Under the pieces are notes generated by a model. It had not been told where the DNA came from. It worked only from the letters and a program-made list of their open reading frames with translations, and did no database searches. A stretch of DNA of 64,000 nucleotides from Ignavibacteriales bacterium (GTDB lineage Bacteria; Bacteroidota; Ignavibacteria; Tepidaquicellales; Tepidaquicellaceae): NCBI GenBank assembly GCA_020635255.1, contig JACKAC010000001.1:1155501-1219500 (forward strand), in the 5' to 3' direction. This document shows positions 43,318 through 53,015 of the stretch, in pieces. The position numbers and the translations under genes are program-made. Positions within the stretch are counted from its first letter, which is position 1; every line of letters begins with the position of its first letter.

Positions 43318-44124
43318 ATAGCTCAAATACACTGGGACGTAAGTCCGGAGATATTTCACACGGGAGGCTTTGCGCCAAGGTGGTATGGCGTGCTTTTCGC
43401 GCTGGGACTGCTGTTTGCTTACCTTGTCATGAAGAAGTTTTACCGTGAGGAAGGCAAGCCTGTTTCAGAGCTGGATATACTCTCAGTTTATATTGTAGCG
43501 GGTACTATAATTGGAGCGAGGCTTGGGCATTGCTTGTTTTATGGTACGAGCTATTATCTATCGCATCCACTGGAGATAGTGAAATTCTGGGAAGGAGGTC
43601 TGGCAAGCCACGGTGCAGCGATAGGAATCGTACTGGCTATATGGCTGTATTCGAGGAAAAAGGACATTTCTACGACGGTAACGTGGATATTCGACAGGAT
43701 AGTTATCGTAACGTGTCTTGCAGGTACACTGATACGGCTTGGAAATCTCATGAATTCGGAAATACTGGGTACAGCAACAGATCTGCCGTGGGCGTTCGTA
43801 TTTGCTCGTGTGGATAATGTTCCACGCCACCCGGCACAGTTATACGAAGCGATATTTTACCTGTTTACATTTTTCATTTTGTATAATTATTACAATAAGT
43901 CAAAAAATAAAGACTTTCACGGAATTATACTCGGGATGTTCTTTGTGATAGTATTTTCATTCCGTTTTGTCATCGAGCTTGTTAAGGAGCATCAATCGGA
44001 ATTGCTGATGAACTCTGCGATAGACATGGGCAGTGTATTGAGCATTCCATTCATAATAGCCGGGGTAGTACTCATATTGCAGGCTAACCGAAAGATCAAA
44101 AATACTTCAAATAAAATATCATAA
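43318..44124 (+). CDS. lgt: Prolipoprotein diacylglyceryl transferase, non-canonical start
   Basis: Lgt transfers diacylglycerol to the lipobox cysteine of prolipoproteins in the inner membrane, before cleavage by LspA. Conserved parts are present: IHWDVSPEIF, RWYGVLFALG, EGGLASHGAAIG (active-site His), RLGNLMNSEILG (Arg and Asn) and FRFVIELVKEHQ. The first canonical start in frame is GTG at 43390, which would remove IHWDVSPEIF and RWY. The frame is open back to a TAG at 43258-43260 but holds no ATG, GTG or TTG there. ATA at 43318, giving a normal-looking AQIHWD N-terminus and 268 residues, is my best placement; ATT at 43294 is an alternative. Either a rare start codon or a base change is implied. 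Confidence 0.85.
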   Translation: MAQIHWDVSPEIFHTGGFAPRWYGVLFALGLLFAYLVMKKFYREEGKPVSELDILSVYIVAGTIIGARLGHCLFYGTSYYLSHPLEIVKFWEGGLASHGAAIGIVLAIWLYSRKKDISTTVTWIFDRIVIVTCLAGTLIRLGNLMNSEILGTATDLPWAFVFARVDNVPRHPAQLYEAIFYLFTFFILYNYYNKSKNKDFHGIILGMFFVIVFSFRFVIELVKEHQSELLMNSAIDMGSVLSIPFIIAGVVLILQANRKIKNTSNKIS

Positions 44125-44182
44125 GTTTTAGATTTTATTATTGGTTTTCCATTTTTATTTTGAGTGAGATTTTAACTTATTA

Positions 44183-44761
44183 ATGGATATTGCATTAGGA
44201 ATAATATTGGGGGTTTGTCTTAGCGCGGCTGTGGGATTCAGAATATTTGTCCCGATGCTGATACTTAGCATAGCAGCCAATGCGGGTTATGTAGAACTTT
44301 CGAATTCCTTTTTGTGGATCTCTACTCTTCCAGCCTTGATCGCCTTTGCATCAGCAACAATAATCGAGATAATAGGTTACTATGTGCCGTGGATGGATAA
44401 TATGCTCGATACCATATCCACTCCATTATCCATAGTAGCAGGCGCAGCCGCAACCGGAGCTGTTATAATCGATGTGGACCCGTTAATCTCATGGACAATA
44501 GCAATAATCCTTGGCGGCGGATCAGCATTCACGGTCGAGGTCCTGACTGTAAAGGCGCGCGCCTTATCGTCGTTCTTTACAGGCGGATTGGGTAACCAGA
44601 TCGTTGCAACCGGAGAGCTTTTCTTTTCAACATTTATATCAATTCTAGCGATAGTAGTGCCGATAGTGGCGCTTGCATTCCTTCTCTTTCTCGCATTTGT
44701 GATTCAAAAGCTAATCACACGAGAGAGCAATTCACAAAACAAAAAATTCGAAGACATATAA
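44183..44761 (+). CDS. DUF4126 family integral membrane protein
   Basis: A 192-residue polytopic membrane protein with the DUF4126 pattern: ILGVCLSAAVGFRIFVPMLILSIAA, LPALIAFASATIIEIIGYYVPWMDNMLDTISTP-type central section, and AGAAATGAVI. Six or so hydrophobic segments are visible. The function of the family is unknown. It follows lgt by 58 bases in the same direction and is convergent with the beta-barrel gene. Confidence 0.85.
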   Translation: MDIALGIILGVCLSAAVGFRIFVPMLILSIAANAGYVELSNSFLWISTLPALIAFASATIIEIIGYYVPWMDNMLDTISTPLSIVAGAAATGAVIIDVDPLISWTIAIILGGGSAFTVEVLTVKARALSSFFTGGLGNQIVATGELFFSTFISILAIVVPIVALAFLLFLAFVIQKLITRESNSQNKKFEDI

Positions 44762-44766
44762 ATAGG

Positions 44767-45462
44767 TTACAGGTATACGGTAATACCAAATTTTAATTCC
44801 TTACCCTTGAATTGGGTTTCGTTTCCATCGAGGTCATAACTTTCACTGTAGCCAGAATCAGTATATTGATGGATATATTTTTGCCATGAATAAGTATAAG
44901 CGAAATTATATTCCGCGAAAAAACTGAAATTGGAAGTCGCAAACCATTCGATACCAAGCAGGGCATTAGCTCCCAGTGATATACTTCTACTATAATCGTA
45001 GTAATTATTTTGATAGTTAGAATTGTTCCTTGTCCTTTTTGTCGATGATTCCGAGTAACTAAAATATGGTCCTAAACCAATAAATGCCTTTACGATATCG
45101 TTAGGTCTAACATAATAAATCATATCCACTACGGTAGTAACATAATTAGCATAATCATTTACCGATAAATCGTTTTGACTGAATGTAAGGTCATTTCCTC
45201 CAAGGTCTTCCTGTGATAAGTTAATGCCTAATCCAAGGCGCAGTCCAAAGCTATTTGTAAACTGTTTTTTTACGGAGATGTGCAGGTTGTCAAAATTTGT
45301 AACATGCAGTAACGAACCGATCGCTAATTGAAACGCGATTGGTTTTGTTTTTAAGATGCTTCCATTTGTTTCAGTCGAATCATTTTTCTCGAATGAAAGA
45401 GAAGGAAAATTAAAACATAAAATAAGAATTAAAAGAAAAGATAGCGATAGTGTGGTTTTCAT
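44767..45462 (-). CDS. Outer membrane beta-barrel protein
   Basis: A 231-residue protein with signal peptide (SLSFLLILILCFNFPSLSF). It has alternating polar/hydrophobic strands typical of an eight-stranded-type barrel (FGLRLGLGINL, VKAFIGLGPYFSYSE, ISLGANALLGIEWFATSNFSFFAEYNFAY) and ends in an aromatic/hydrophobic strand KELKFGITVYL, as outer membrane proteins do. Resembles the OmpA/OprF-like or 'outer membrane protein beta-barrel' group without an OmpA peptidoglycan domain. Ligand unknown. A terminator upstream separates it from the large propeller gene. Confidence 0.75.
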   Translation of the reverse strand: MKTTLSLSFLLILILCFNFPSLSFEKNDSTETNGSILKTKPIAFQLAIGSLLHVTNFDNLHISVKKQFTNSFGLRLGLGINLSQEDLGGNDLTFSQNDLSVNDYANYVTTVVDMIYYVRPNDIVKAFIGLGPYFSYSESSTKRTRNNSNYQNNYYDYSRSISLGANALLGIEWFATSNFSFFAEYNFAYTYSWQKYIHQYTDSGYSESYDLDGNETQFKGKELKFGITVYL

Positions 45463-45540
45463 TTTTAACTATTAAGATTATGGTAGAATTTCGGAAAAAT
45501 AAAAATTTTGTTTTAAAAATAAAAAACAATAAAACAAAAA

Positions 45541-45558
45541 GGGAGGCAATAGCCTCCC
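45541..45558 (-). terminator. Terminator after the 864-residue propeller gene
   Basis: GGGAGGC-AATA-GCCTCCC hairpin. Read leftward it is followed by CTTTTTGTTTTATTG, 28 bases beyond the stop codon of the gene at 45586. A TTTT on the other side allows some rightward activity. Confidence 0.8.
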
Positions 45559-45585
45559 TTTTAGATTTTAAAAGTATAGAACCGC

Positions 45586-48180
45586 TTATTTTATAAGCGC
45601 CATCTTTTTGGATTCTTTCAGATCACCGGCAGTGAGTTCGTATATGTAAATACCGGAACTGACAGGCTGACCATTATCATCTTTGCCATCCCAAACGATC
45701 AGTCTTTCACCTGTAGCCTGGACTTCGTTTACAAGGGTGCGTATTAATTTTCCGGAAACATCATAGACCGCAAGCTTAACTCTTGCTTTATTTACTATAT
45801 CATATCGTATTGTTGTGGTTGGGTTGAAAGGATTAGGGTAATTTTGGTAAAGTTTGAACCTTTCCGGAATATTTGTATTAATAGGGTCAATGCCAACGGT
45901 AGAGTCGAGCTGTGATTCCCAGAGACCTCTGCCGAATGTACCTGCACGGAGTTTCTGCACGCCATAGTGTATCTCAAGCTCCCTTACGCCGACATTAGGC
46001 AGTCCGGTAGAGAATGCAAGCCAGTCTGCATGAGTGCTATTTCTGTAATAAACGCCGACATCGGTACCAACATAAACGCCATCCGAAGAAGAATTTCTAT
46101 AAACGATGCAATTTGCCGGAGCATTTGGAAGCGAACCGGAGTAGTTTGTCCAATTAGTTCCACCATTGGTGGTCATATAAACTTTTTCACCGGCAGTATA
46201 ACCTGAGAATGTAATCCATGCTTTGTTTGGGTCAGTATTTGAAATATCTATATAAGTTATCGAGAGGGACGGAAGCCCCGATGAAATATTAGTCCAGCTA
46301 GCACCGTCATTGGTTGTTTTGTAGAGGGTCGATCCTTTGCCGGCGTAAATCGTAGAGGGGCTGGATTCGGATATAGAAAGCGCAAATATCTTTGAGCCTG
46401 CGGCAAACGTGGATATCTTAGACCAGTTTGTACCGCTATTAGTTGTTTTCCAGACGTTATCGAATCCTGCATAGAGGGTAGTAGGCGTTGTCGGCGACAT
46501 CTCATAAGGGGTTACGAAGGCACCCGTTTCGGTTATCCCTCCTACAGCATCGACGAAATTAAGTCCGCTATTTGTAGAGCGAAGAATGCCGCCGTTTTGA
46601 TATTCTACAAATACTGTGCTTGTATCAGAATAATTGATAGCTGCTTCACCTCCATCTGCGCCGTAAACATGTGTATATTGACCTATCCTGAATCTATTGC
46701 TGCCGTTATCCTGCGTACCTCCATACATAAGGTAAGGGCCGGAAGGCGTGCCGGCAATTTTGTAGAACTGAGTTATTTGTAATCCGAATGATCTATTAAC
46801 CCACAGTGAGCCTCCGTTTGTTGTATTGTAAATGCCACCATCACTACCACTGTATAAAGTCGATCCGTAAAAGTCGAGATAATGTATATCAGCGTGTGTA
46901 TAACCTGCCGTAGTGGGTGGATATATCCAGTGGGAGCTGATAGTAAGTGACGCACCACCGTTTGTGCTTTTCCATATATTAATTCCTCCGGGATAAATGA
47001 TATTTGCATCCGAAGGGTCGACGGCAATAACCAGGTCATACCATGCCTGACCGCCTCCGGTTGAGCCATCCATTGCATATCCCAGTATATTCGGCGTAGT
47101 TGACATTGTGCTGAATGACGTACCGCTATTTGTAGAGCGGTAGATACCATTAAAGCTGTAATCAGAAGATTTTCCCGCAAGCAGATAAACATAAGAGCCA
47201 TCAGCGGGGGATACACCTATAGCGTATCTACATGTAGATGATGGGGAGGGGAGTCCTGTTGTGACTTCAGTGAAGCTAGCTCCGCCATCGGTCGATCTAT
47301 AAAACCGTGCGTCCGATGTCCTGTTCTTGGCGGCATATACTATCGAGGGATCACCCGGTTTAAATTCGATATCATACCATGCACCTGTTTCTACCTGTGT
47401 CCAGTTTACGCCGGAGTTTGTGGTTCTGTAAATGCCGTTGCTGGTCGCGGCTACAAGTGTGCTGGTTGTTGTTGGATTAATGAGAATCTTACTAACTCTT
47501 CGGAAATCCGTTATGGACCAGACAAGCCCGGTTGGGGAAAAGGAGTTACCACCATCGGTCGATTTAAGTATGCCAATGCTATATGTCTGACTTGCGTCGC
47601 CGTCGCCGGTCCCAATGTAGATGGTACTTGTACTTGTTGGGTCTATTGCAACGGATGATACGCCAAGTGTTGCAAGGTCGTCGGTCATGGTGTACCAATT
47701 AGCCCCGCTATTAGTGGATTTCCACATACCGCCGGACGGACTACCGATATATATTATGCTGGGTGTTACAGGATCGACCGCTATGCAATTTACTCTACCG
47801 ATACCCGGGTTATAGCTTGTCGTAGTCCATGATGTAGGTCCAAGTGAAATCCAGTTGCTTCCAAGGTCAATATCGTCCCTTACGTTCTGTTTATGCTGTA
47901 ATACCGCGTCGTAAAGAAGCTTTGGGCTAGGCAGGTCACCCGATGGGTAACAGATGGGTTCCCAGTAGGCATACCACCTCTGGAATTGTTTCCAGCCTGT
48001 GCCTCTTTCAACTTTTCTGTTTCCCCACCATTGATCGAAGCTCTTTTTGATTTCGTAGATATTAGCGTTGTTTTTGTCCATCATTTGCACCCAATCCTGT
48101 GAATGCAAAGGATTGACTAACAACAGTATCACAAAAATAGATAAAATAATGCCTGCAAACTTTGTATTGAAAGTTTTCAT
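45586..48180 (-). CDS. Large secreted sortilin/BNR-type propeller with type IX sorting domain
   Basis: An 864-residue secreted protein with signal peptide (FAGIILSIFVILLLVNPLHSQ). Many Asp-box-type repeats (STNSGANW, STDGGNSF, TTNSGVNW, STDGGASF, STNGGASL, TTNGGSLW, TTNSGTNW, TTNDGASW, TTNGGTNW) indicate one or two beta-propellers like sortilin/VPS10 or xyloglucanase GH74-like folds. The C-terminus has YQNYPNPFNPTTTIRYDI with a FlgD-like ending (WDGKDDNGQPVSSGIYIYEL), a sorting-domain variant. Role probably adhesive or binding at the cell surface; a GH74 activity is possible but catalytic Asp residues were not identified. Confidence 0.85.
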   Translation of the reverse strand: MKTFNTKFAGIILSIFVILLLVNPLHSQDWVQMMDKNNANIYEIKKSFDQWWGNRKVERGTGWKQFQRWYAYWEPICYPSGDLPSPKLLYDAVLQHKQNVRDDIDLGSNWISLGPTSWTTTSYNPGIGRVNCIAVDPVTPSIIYIGSPSGGMWKSTNSGANWYTMTDDLATLGVSSVAIDPTSTSTIYIGTGDGDASQTYSIGILKSTDGGNSFSPTGLVWSITDFRRVSKILINPTTTSTLVAATSNGIYRTTNSGVNWTQVETGAWYDIEFKPGDPSIVYAAKNRTSDARFYRSTDGGASFTEVTTGLPSPSSTCRYAIGVSPADGSYVYLLAGKSSDYSFNGIYRSTNSGTSFSTMSTTPNILGYAMDGSTGGGQAWYDLVIAVDPSDANIIYPGGINIWKSTNGGASLTISSHWIYPPTTAGYTHADIHYLDFYGSTLYSGSDGGIYNTTNGGSLWVNRSFGLQITQFYKIAGTPSGPYLMYGGTQDNGSNRFRIGQYTHVYGADGGEAAINYSDTSTVFVEYQNGGILRSTNSGLNFVDAVGGITETGAFVTPYEMSPTTPTTLYAGFDNVWKTTNSGTNWSKISTFAAGSKIFALSISESSPSTIYAGKGSTLYKTTNDGASWTNISSGLPSLSITYIDISNTDPNKAWITFSGYTAGEKVYMTTNGGTNWTNYSGSLPNAPANCIVYRNSSSDGVYVGTDVGVYYRNSTHADWLAFSTGLPNVGVRELEIHYGVQKLRAGTFGRGLWESQLDSTVGIDPINTNIPERFKLYQNYPNPFNPTTTIRYDIVNKARVKLAVYDVSGKLIRTLVNEVQATGERLIVWDGKDDNGQPVSSGIYIYELTAGDLKESKKMALIK

Positions 48181-48288
48181 TTCTGCCCGGTTGGTTTACA
48201 AAAAAAGATTTGTTACTAAATTTACCTTAATTAGATAAATTTTTCAATTGTGTTGGATTATGTTAGTGTAATTATATTGTTTAGAGGG

Positions 48289-49683
48289 TTACTTCAGGAT
48301 TTCATCTTTAATCTTGTAAAGATATTCTTTAGCGGCCTCATATTCGTTCGGAATTTCACCGTCGAGAATTGCTTCTTCAATACGTTTTTTAATTACACCA
48401 ACTTTACGTGAGGGTTCGAGATTACAAATTTCCATAATTTCTTCACCACGAACGGGGGATTGGAAGTTACGGAGCTGGTCTTTCTCCTGTACATCCCTGA
48501 TCTTTTGTTCGACGATGTCATAATTACTCATGAAGCGGGATATCTTTGATGTATCCTTTGAGGTGATGTCTGCGCGGCAAAGGGTGAGAAGGTCCTCTAG
48601 TTCCTCCCCGGCGTCAGCAGCGAGGCGCCTAATTGCGGAGTCAGTTACTTCATCTTTTGCTAGCGGGATAGGACGCAGGTGCATACGGACGAGTTTCTCT
48701 ACATAGGGGAGTTTACTCATCGGCAAGCGAAGTTTTTTGAATATCTTTTTCATCATACGAGCACCGAGTTCTTCATGTCCGTGGAACGTCCACCCTGTTC
48801 CTTCAACGAACTTTTTTGTAGGAGGCTTAGCGATGTCATGAACAAGAGCGGCGAAACGAAGCCATACATTATCGGTTTTTTGAGAGATATTATCAACTAC
48901 CTGTAGAGTATGGTAGAAGACATCTTTGTGATGATAATCCTTGCGCTGGTCCACTCCGGCAAGATTCGACATTTCGGGAAAGATGATTTCCATTACACCG
49001 GTTTTAAAAAGGAGATCCAGACCAATAGATGGTTTAGGACTCATAAGTATTTTAAGGAATTCATCGGTTATCCGCTCCTGTGATACGACTGAGTCTTCTT
49101 TGAGGCGGTCTTTCATTTTTACTATCGCGTCGTATGTACCGGTTTCGATAGAGAAGTCGAGCACAGATGCAAATCTTATAGCACGCATTATACGGAGCGG
49201 GTCGTCATCGAAAGTCTTCTCGGGGGCGAGGGGAGTGCGGATGATCTTGTTCTCAATGTCATCTACGCCGCCAAAAATATCTGTAAGTTGATCAAGTGTG
49301 TTCGAGTTTAACGAAACAGCAAGGGCATTGATGGTAAAATCACGGCGCGCCAGATCATCTTCTAAGCCGGAGAATTCTACGTCGGGTTTTCGTGAATCCC
49401 TGTTATAGCTTTCTTTTCGGGCAGAAGCGAACTCTATCTTGTATTCGTTATGCTCCAGGAGGGCGGTACCGAATTTTTTGTAAACAGCGCTGAGTTCATC
49501 ATTTAATTCTGCGGCAACCTTGCCGGCAAATTCGACACCGTCACCGATCACCATTACATCGATATCGACGGTAGGTTTATCAAGGATCATATCGCGGACA
49601 TAACCGCCTACGACATATGCTCTAAGTTTGGTTGCATCGGCTATTTTTCCTATATCAAGTAATATTTCATCTTTTATCAGCAA
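48289..49683 (-). CDS. cca: CCA-adding tRNA nucleotidyltransferase with HD domain
   Basis: A 464-residue enzyme of the poly(A) polymerase/CCA-adding family. The nucleotidyltransferase core has VVGGYVRDMILDKPTVDIDVMV with the catalytic Asp pair, then RRDFTINAL and the RNA-binding ERITDEFLKIL region. An HD phosphohydrolase domain follows (ALVHDIAKPPTKKF, FHGHEELGARM). It adds or repairs the CCA end of tRNAs, relevant here because the tRNA-like RNA in the window lacks an encoded CCA. It is the last of five leftward genes from 53904. Confidence 0.93.
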   Translation of the reverse strand: MLIKDEILLDIGKIADATKLRAYVVGGYVRDMILDKPTVDIDVMVIGDGVEFAGKVAAELNDELSAVYKKFGTALLEHNEYKIEFASARKESYNRDSRKPDVEFSGLEDDLARRDFTINALAVSLNSNTLDQLTDIFGGVDDIENKIIRTPLAPEKTFDDDPLRIMRAIRFASVLDFSIETGTYDAIVKMKDRLKEDSVVSQERITDEFLKILMSPKPSIGLDLLFKTGVMEIIFPEMSNLAGVDQRKDYHHKDVFYHTLQVVDNISQKTDNVWLRFAALVHDIAKPPTKKFVEGTGWTFHGHEELGARMMKKIFKKLRLPMSKLPYVEKLVRMHLRPIPLAKDEVTDSAIRRLAADAGEELEDLLTLCRADITSKDTSKISRFMSNYDIVEQKIRDVQEKDQLRNFQSPVRGEEIMEICNLEPSRKVGVIKKRIEEAILDGEIPNEYEAAKEYLYKIKDEILK

Positions 49684-49685
49684 TT

Positions 49686-50567
49686 CTAGTTTACTTCTCT
49701 CTTAATTAAACGGAATGGAGCTTTGTCCTCACCTCCAATCTCAATAATGTGGTATTCCCTTATACCTGTTGTTGTGAATGGTATGGAACAGCCTGATGAA
49801 TTTACAAAGAAAGTTCCTTTTCGGGCGTAGGTGTCAGTAATGTGAGTATGTCCGTGAAGCACCATGTTTACCTTATGCTTTTTAAAGAAATCGAATATAC
49901 TTCCCTTATCATGGATCCTCATTTTCCATTGCTCGGTCTTAAGCCAAAGTGTGTGCTCAGGATGGTTCTTATTCTCGCCAGGTTTATTAAAATGGTGATG
50001 GATTAGCACTATCTTTACTTTGTTCTTTATGCCTGCGATTTCCGCCAGTTCATCGATCTCTTTGAGCTGCTTTCCAGAAACAAGTCCGTTTGTTCCGAGA
50101 GGATTCATGTCACGTGAGTACTCTGCAATGGAATTAATCGCGATGACAGCTACATCATTGTTGAGTAACTTGATATACGGCAGGAAAGAAGTTTTACTAG
50201 TTACAATATTTTCAAACGTTTCAATGAAGGAGTTGTAAAATTGGTTTAGCATACTGCCGTAATCTAGCTCTTTGCACCGGGTAGGGTACATGAAAAAGGG
50301 TAGTTCGGGGGAAGGACCACCATATATATCATGATTGCCGGGGATAACACTCAGCCGGGAGGAATTCAGTAAATCAAATTCATCAAGAACTCCTCGGATT
50401 ATTGCATAGTCTCTCTCATCAGCATAATCAGCAATATCACCCGTAAGAACAATATGGTCACAGCCAGAAGAAATGGCGTCCATGAGCAGAGCGCGGAATT
50501 TAGTCACATTTGGCGCAGGGTTATCATATTTAATATGTATGTCCGTTATATGTGCTATCCTATACAT
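49686..50567 (-). CDS. Metallophosphoesterase (calcineurin-like)
   Basis: A 293-residue cytosolic phosphoesterase. All five metal-site motifs are present in order: TDIHIKYDN, LTGDIADYADE, IPGNHDIYG, LIHHHFNKP and VLHGHTHITD. Members hydrolyse phosphodiesters such as cyclic nucleotides, lipid intermediates or nucleic acids; the substrate is not evident. It starts 8 bases after the Gfo/Idh gene and ends two bases before cca, so all three are cotranscribed. Confidence 0.88.
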   Translation of the reverse strand: MYRIAHITDIHIKYDNPAPNVTKFRALLMDAISSGCDHIVLTGDIADYADERDYAIIRGVLDEFDLLNSSRLSVIPGNHDIYGGPSPELPFFMYPTRCKELDYGSMLNQFYNSFIETFENIVTSKTSFLPYIKLLNNDVAVIAINSIAEYSRDMNPLGTNGLVSGKQLKEIDELAEIAGIKNKVKIVLIHHHFNKPGENKNHPEHTLWLKTEQWKMRIHDKGSIFDFFKKHKVNMVLHGHTHITDTYARKGTFFVNSSGCSIPFTTTGIREYHIIEIGGEDKAPFRLIKREVN

Positions 50568-50574
50568 GATGCAT

Positions 50575-51585
50575 TTATTTTAATTCTTTAAGTGAGTTCT
50601 CAACTTCTGTAATAATATCGGAAGCTACTTCAATTGCCTGTTTACCATCTTCAAGCGTAACGACCGGTTCCTTATTTTGTATAATCGAGTCAAAGAAGTT
50701 CATAAGCTCGAACTTTAGCGGATTAATATCAGCAATGTGGGGTCTTTCGTAAAGTATCTTCTCACCATTCCCAAGTTCAATACCTCCGAGCCCAAATGAG
50801 TTACCGGAATTATTTGCGTCATCACCGGAGGTTAATTTAAACACTTCCGATAAATTCTGCAAAAAGTCGATAGAAATATACGCGCTTTTCTGAAAGATAC
50901 GCATCTTTCTCATTTTATATTGTGAAATTCGGGATGCAGTAACGTTGGCTACGGATCCGTTTTCGAACTTTATGCGGGCGTTTGCGATGTCTATCTTGCC
51001 GGTAATAATGGAAACGCCATTCGCGTCTATTTTTGATACGGGTGATTTTACAAGGTTAAGGATAATATCTATATCGTGTATCATCAAGTCCTGGATTACC
51101 GACACGTCAGTACCGCGGGGATTGAACTGTGCCAGACGGTGTGATTCGATGAAAATCGGAGCAAGATGGTATTCATCAAGCGCAAGGATAGCGGGATTAA
51201 ATCTTTCGATGTGCCCGATCTGAACTTTAACATTTTTGTTTTTAGTGAGATCGATCAGTTGTGAAGCTTCCTCTGCTGTTGATGTAACAGGCTTTTCGAT
51301 GAATGTATTAATGTCTTTCGATAGAGTTTTTTGTGCAATGTCGAAGTGAGTTGATGTCGGTGTAACAACTATCGCTGTGTTTATCGAATCAAGGGCTTCA
51401 TCGAGCGAATTGAATGCTCTTACCTTTTCTTCAGCGGAAATATTCTGCAGGTTAGCAGTATCAGTATCAAAAATACCAATGAGATTAATATTTTCGTTCT
51501 CTTGTGATATTTCTTTAAGGATCTTCAGGTGGGTTTTTCCTAAGTGTCCTACACCTATCAAGCCTGCATTAATATATTTTGACAT
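50575..51585 (-). CDS. Gfo/Idh/MocA family oxidoreductase
   Basis: A 336-residue NAD(P)-dependent sugar-type dehydrogenase. The Rossmann motif GVGHLGKTHLKIL lies at residues 11-23, the signature lysine is in TFIEKPVTSTAEEA near residue 95, and GHIERFNPAI begins the second domain. The sequence resembles enzymes acting on UDP-N-acetylhexosamines in surface polysaccharide synthesis, but the substrate is uncertain. Second-strand contacts (DLMIHDIDIILNLV) contain the conserved His-Asp. It follows the CDF gene by 14 bases. Confidence 0.88.
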   Translation of the reverse strand: MSKYINAGLIGVGHLGKTHLKILKEISQENENINLIGIFDTDTANLQNISAEEKVRAFNSLDEALDSINTAIVVTPTSTHFDIAQKTLSKDINTFIEKPVTSTAEEASQLIDLTKNKNVKVQIGHIERFNPAILALDEYHLAPIFIESHRLAQFNPRGTDVSVIQDLMIHDIDIILNLVKSPVSKIDANGVSIITGKIDIANARIKFENGSVANVTASRISQYKMRKMRIFQKSAYISIDFLQNLSEVFKLTSGDDANNSGNSFGLGGIELGNGEKILYERPHIADINPLKFELMNFFDSIIQNKEPVVTLEDGKQAIEVASDIITEVENSLKELK

Positions 51586-51599
51586 TAGATTGATTTAGT

Positions 51600-53015
51600 T
51601 TATATGCCCGGTTCTGCGTGAATAATTACATTAGATATCTTTGGGAACTGGTCTTTTAAATTCAGGTATATCCTGCTTTCGAGTAAAGTAACAAGGTCGT
51701 GTACCTCATCGAAACTCATAGCGGGATCGAATTTACAAGTTAATGATACCCTTATTTTACCGGATGCACTGACAACTTTTATATCGTAATATTCATTAAC
51801 TTCTTTGACATCTTCAAGTATATTATTAACTTCTTGAATTATTACTCCGGACCTGTGCGTAATATCTTCGGTGTCGAAAACCACGTCACCGGGTTCATCA
51901 ATATGTATTCTAACGTTAGAGATAATACTTATTTTCTCTTTTATTTTCTCTTCAAGTTCAGTAACCATATCATGCGCAATTACCATATCATTCGTTGATT
52001 CGATCTCGACATGTAGCTCTGTAAATATCTCGTCGTTTATCTTATGTGAAAAAATGTCATGAGAGCGAAAACCGAACTCGCTCACAATCATTTTTATTTT
52101 ATCGTTTATTGTCTCGTTCTCGGTTTCTATGGGTTCAGCATGTATGATTATATCCGTATTGGGGGAAATGTCACTGATCCTTTTTTCGACAGCATCGGTG
52201 ATCTCATGTACACGCGAGAAGGGGATTATCCTGCTCACGGATATAGTCATATCAATAAATATGTGTGTGCCGGTACTGCGTATCCTATATGAGCAGACTT
52301 CTTCGACCCCTTTGACTCCTCTTGTTTCCTTCAAAATCTTATCCGAAAGCCCTTCAGGGACTTTATCCATTAATGAGTTGAATGATTTACGGGCGAGTTT
52401 ATAACCCATAAACAGAATAACAAATGAAACGAGTATAGCACCCAACGAGTCAGCTTCATAGCTAATGCCAAAATATCCAAGAAGGAGGGATATAATTACG
52501 ATTGACGAAGTAAGGATGTCGGATGAAAAGTGTAAGGCGTCGGCCTCAAGGGCTTGTGAACCCGTTTCCTTTGCGACTTTTTTTAATGCACGGCTGCGGG
52601 AGAAGTCAATTACTATTGTTAAAAGCAGGATGCCAACAGTCCAAAGCCCGATATTAAGATCAACCTGTTTACCCAGGAAAAGACGATGTATCGCTTCGTA
52701 AATGATATATGAGCTTGTAGCAAATAATATAATAACCTGGAACAGTGCAGAGAAGCTTTCACCTTTTTCGTGACCGTAGTGGTGGTCTCTGTCCGGTGGT
52801 TTTGAGGAAAACTTGATGAAAATAATCGTCATTATGCAGGCAACGATATCTATAGCCGAGTGAAATACTTCTGAGAGCACAGCAAGGCTTCCGCTGAAAT
52901 ACGCGGCAACGATCTTTATCAGGGTGATGAATATTGCCGCCCATAAAGATGATACCGCAACGGAGATCTTTCTGCGGTCGATATATTCTTTTCTATATTC
53001 CTGGCTTTGTTCCAA
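51600..53015 (-). CDS. Cation diffusion facilitator transporter with three tandem C-terminal domains
   Basis: A 471-residue inner-membrane divalent metal exporter. Six membrane helices include the metal-site motif SEVFHSAIDIVA (helix 2, HxxxD) and ADALHFSSDI (helix 5, HxxxD), with the loop HHYGHEKGE. Instead of the usual single ferredoxin-like cytosolic domain there are three, each about 85-90 residues, two of which end in the same pattern (IIIHAEPI near 300, VIIHAEPGI at the terminus). The family is normally about 300 residues. Exported metal is not predictable; zinc, iron or manganese are likely. It overlaps the EamA gene upstream by 23 bases. Confidence 0.9.
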   Translation of the reverse strand: MEQSQEYRKEYIDRRKISVAVSSLWAAIFITLIKIVAAYFSGSLAVLSEVFHSAIDIVACIMTIIFIKFSSKPPDRDHHYGHEKGESFSALFQVIILFATSSYIIYEAIHRLFLGKQVDLNIGLWTVGILLLTIVIDFSRSRALKKVAKETGSQALEADALHFSSDILTSSIVIISLLLGYFGISYEADSLGAILVSFVILFMGYKLARKSFNSLMDKVPEGLSDKILKETRGVKGVEEVCSYRIRSTGTHIFIDMTISVSRIIPFSRVHEITDAVEKRISDISPNTDIIIHAEPIETENETINDKIKMIVSEFGFRSHDIFSHKINDEIFTELHVEIESTNDMVIAHDMVTELEEKIKEKISIISNVRIHIDEPGDVVFDTEDITHRSGVIIQEVNNILEDVKEVNEYYDIKVVSASGKIRVSLTCKFDPAMSFDEVHDLVTLLESRIYLNLKDQFPKISNVIIHAEPGI

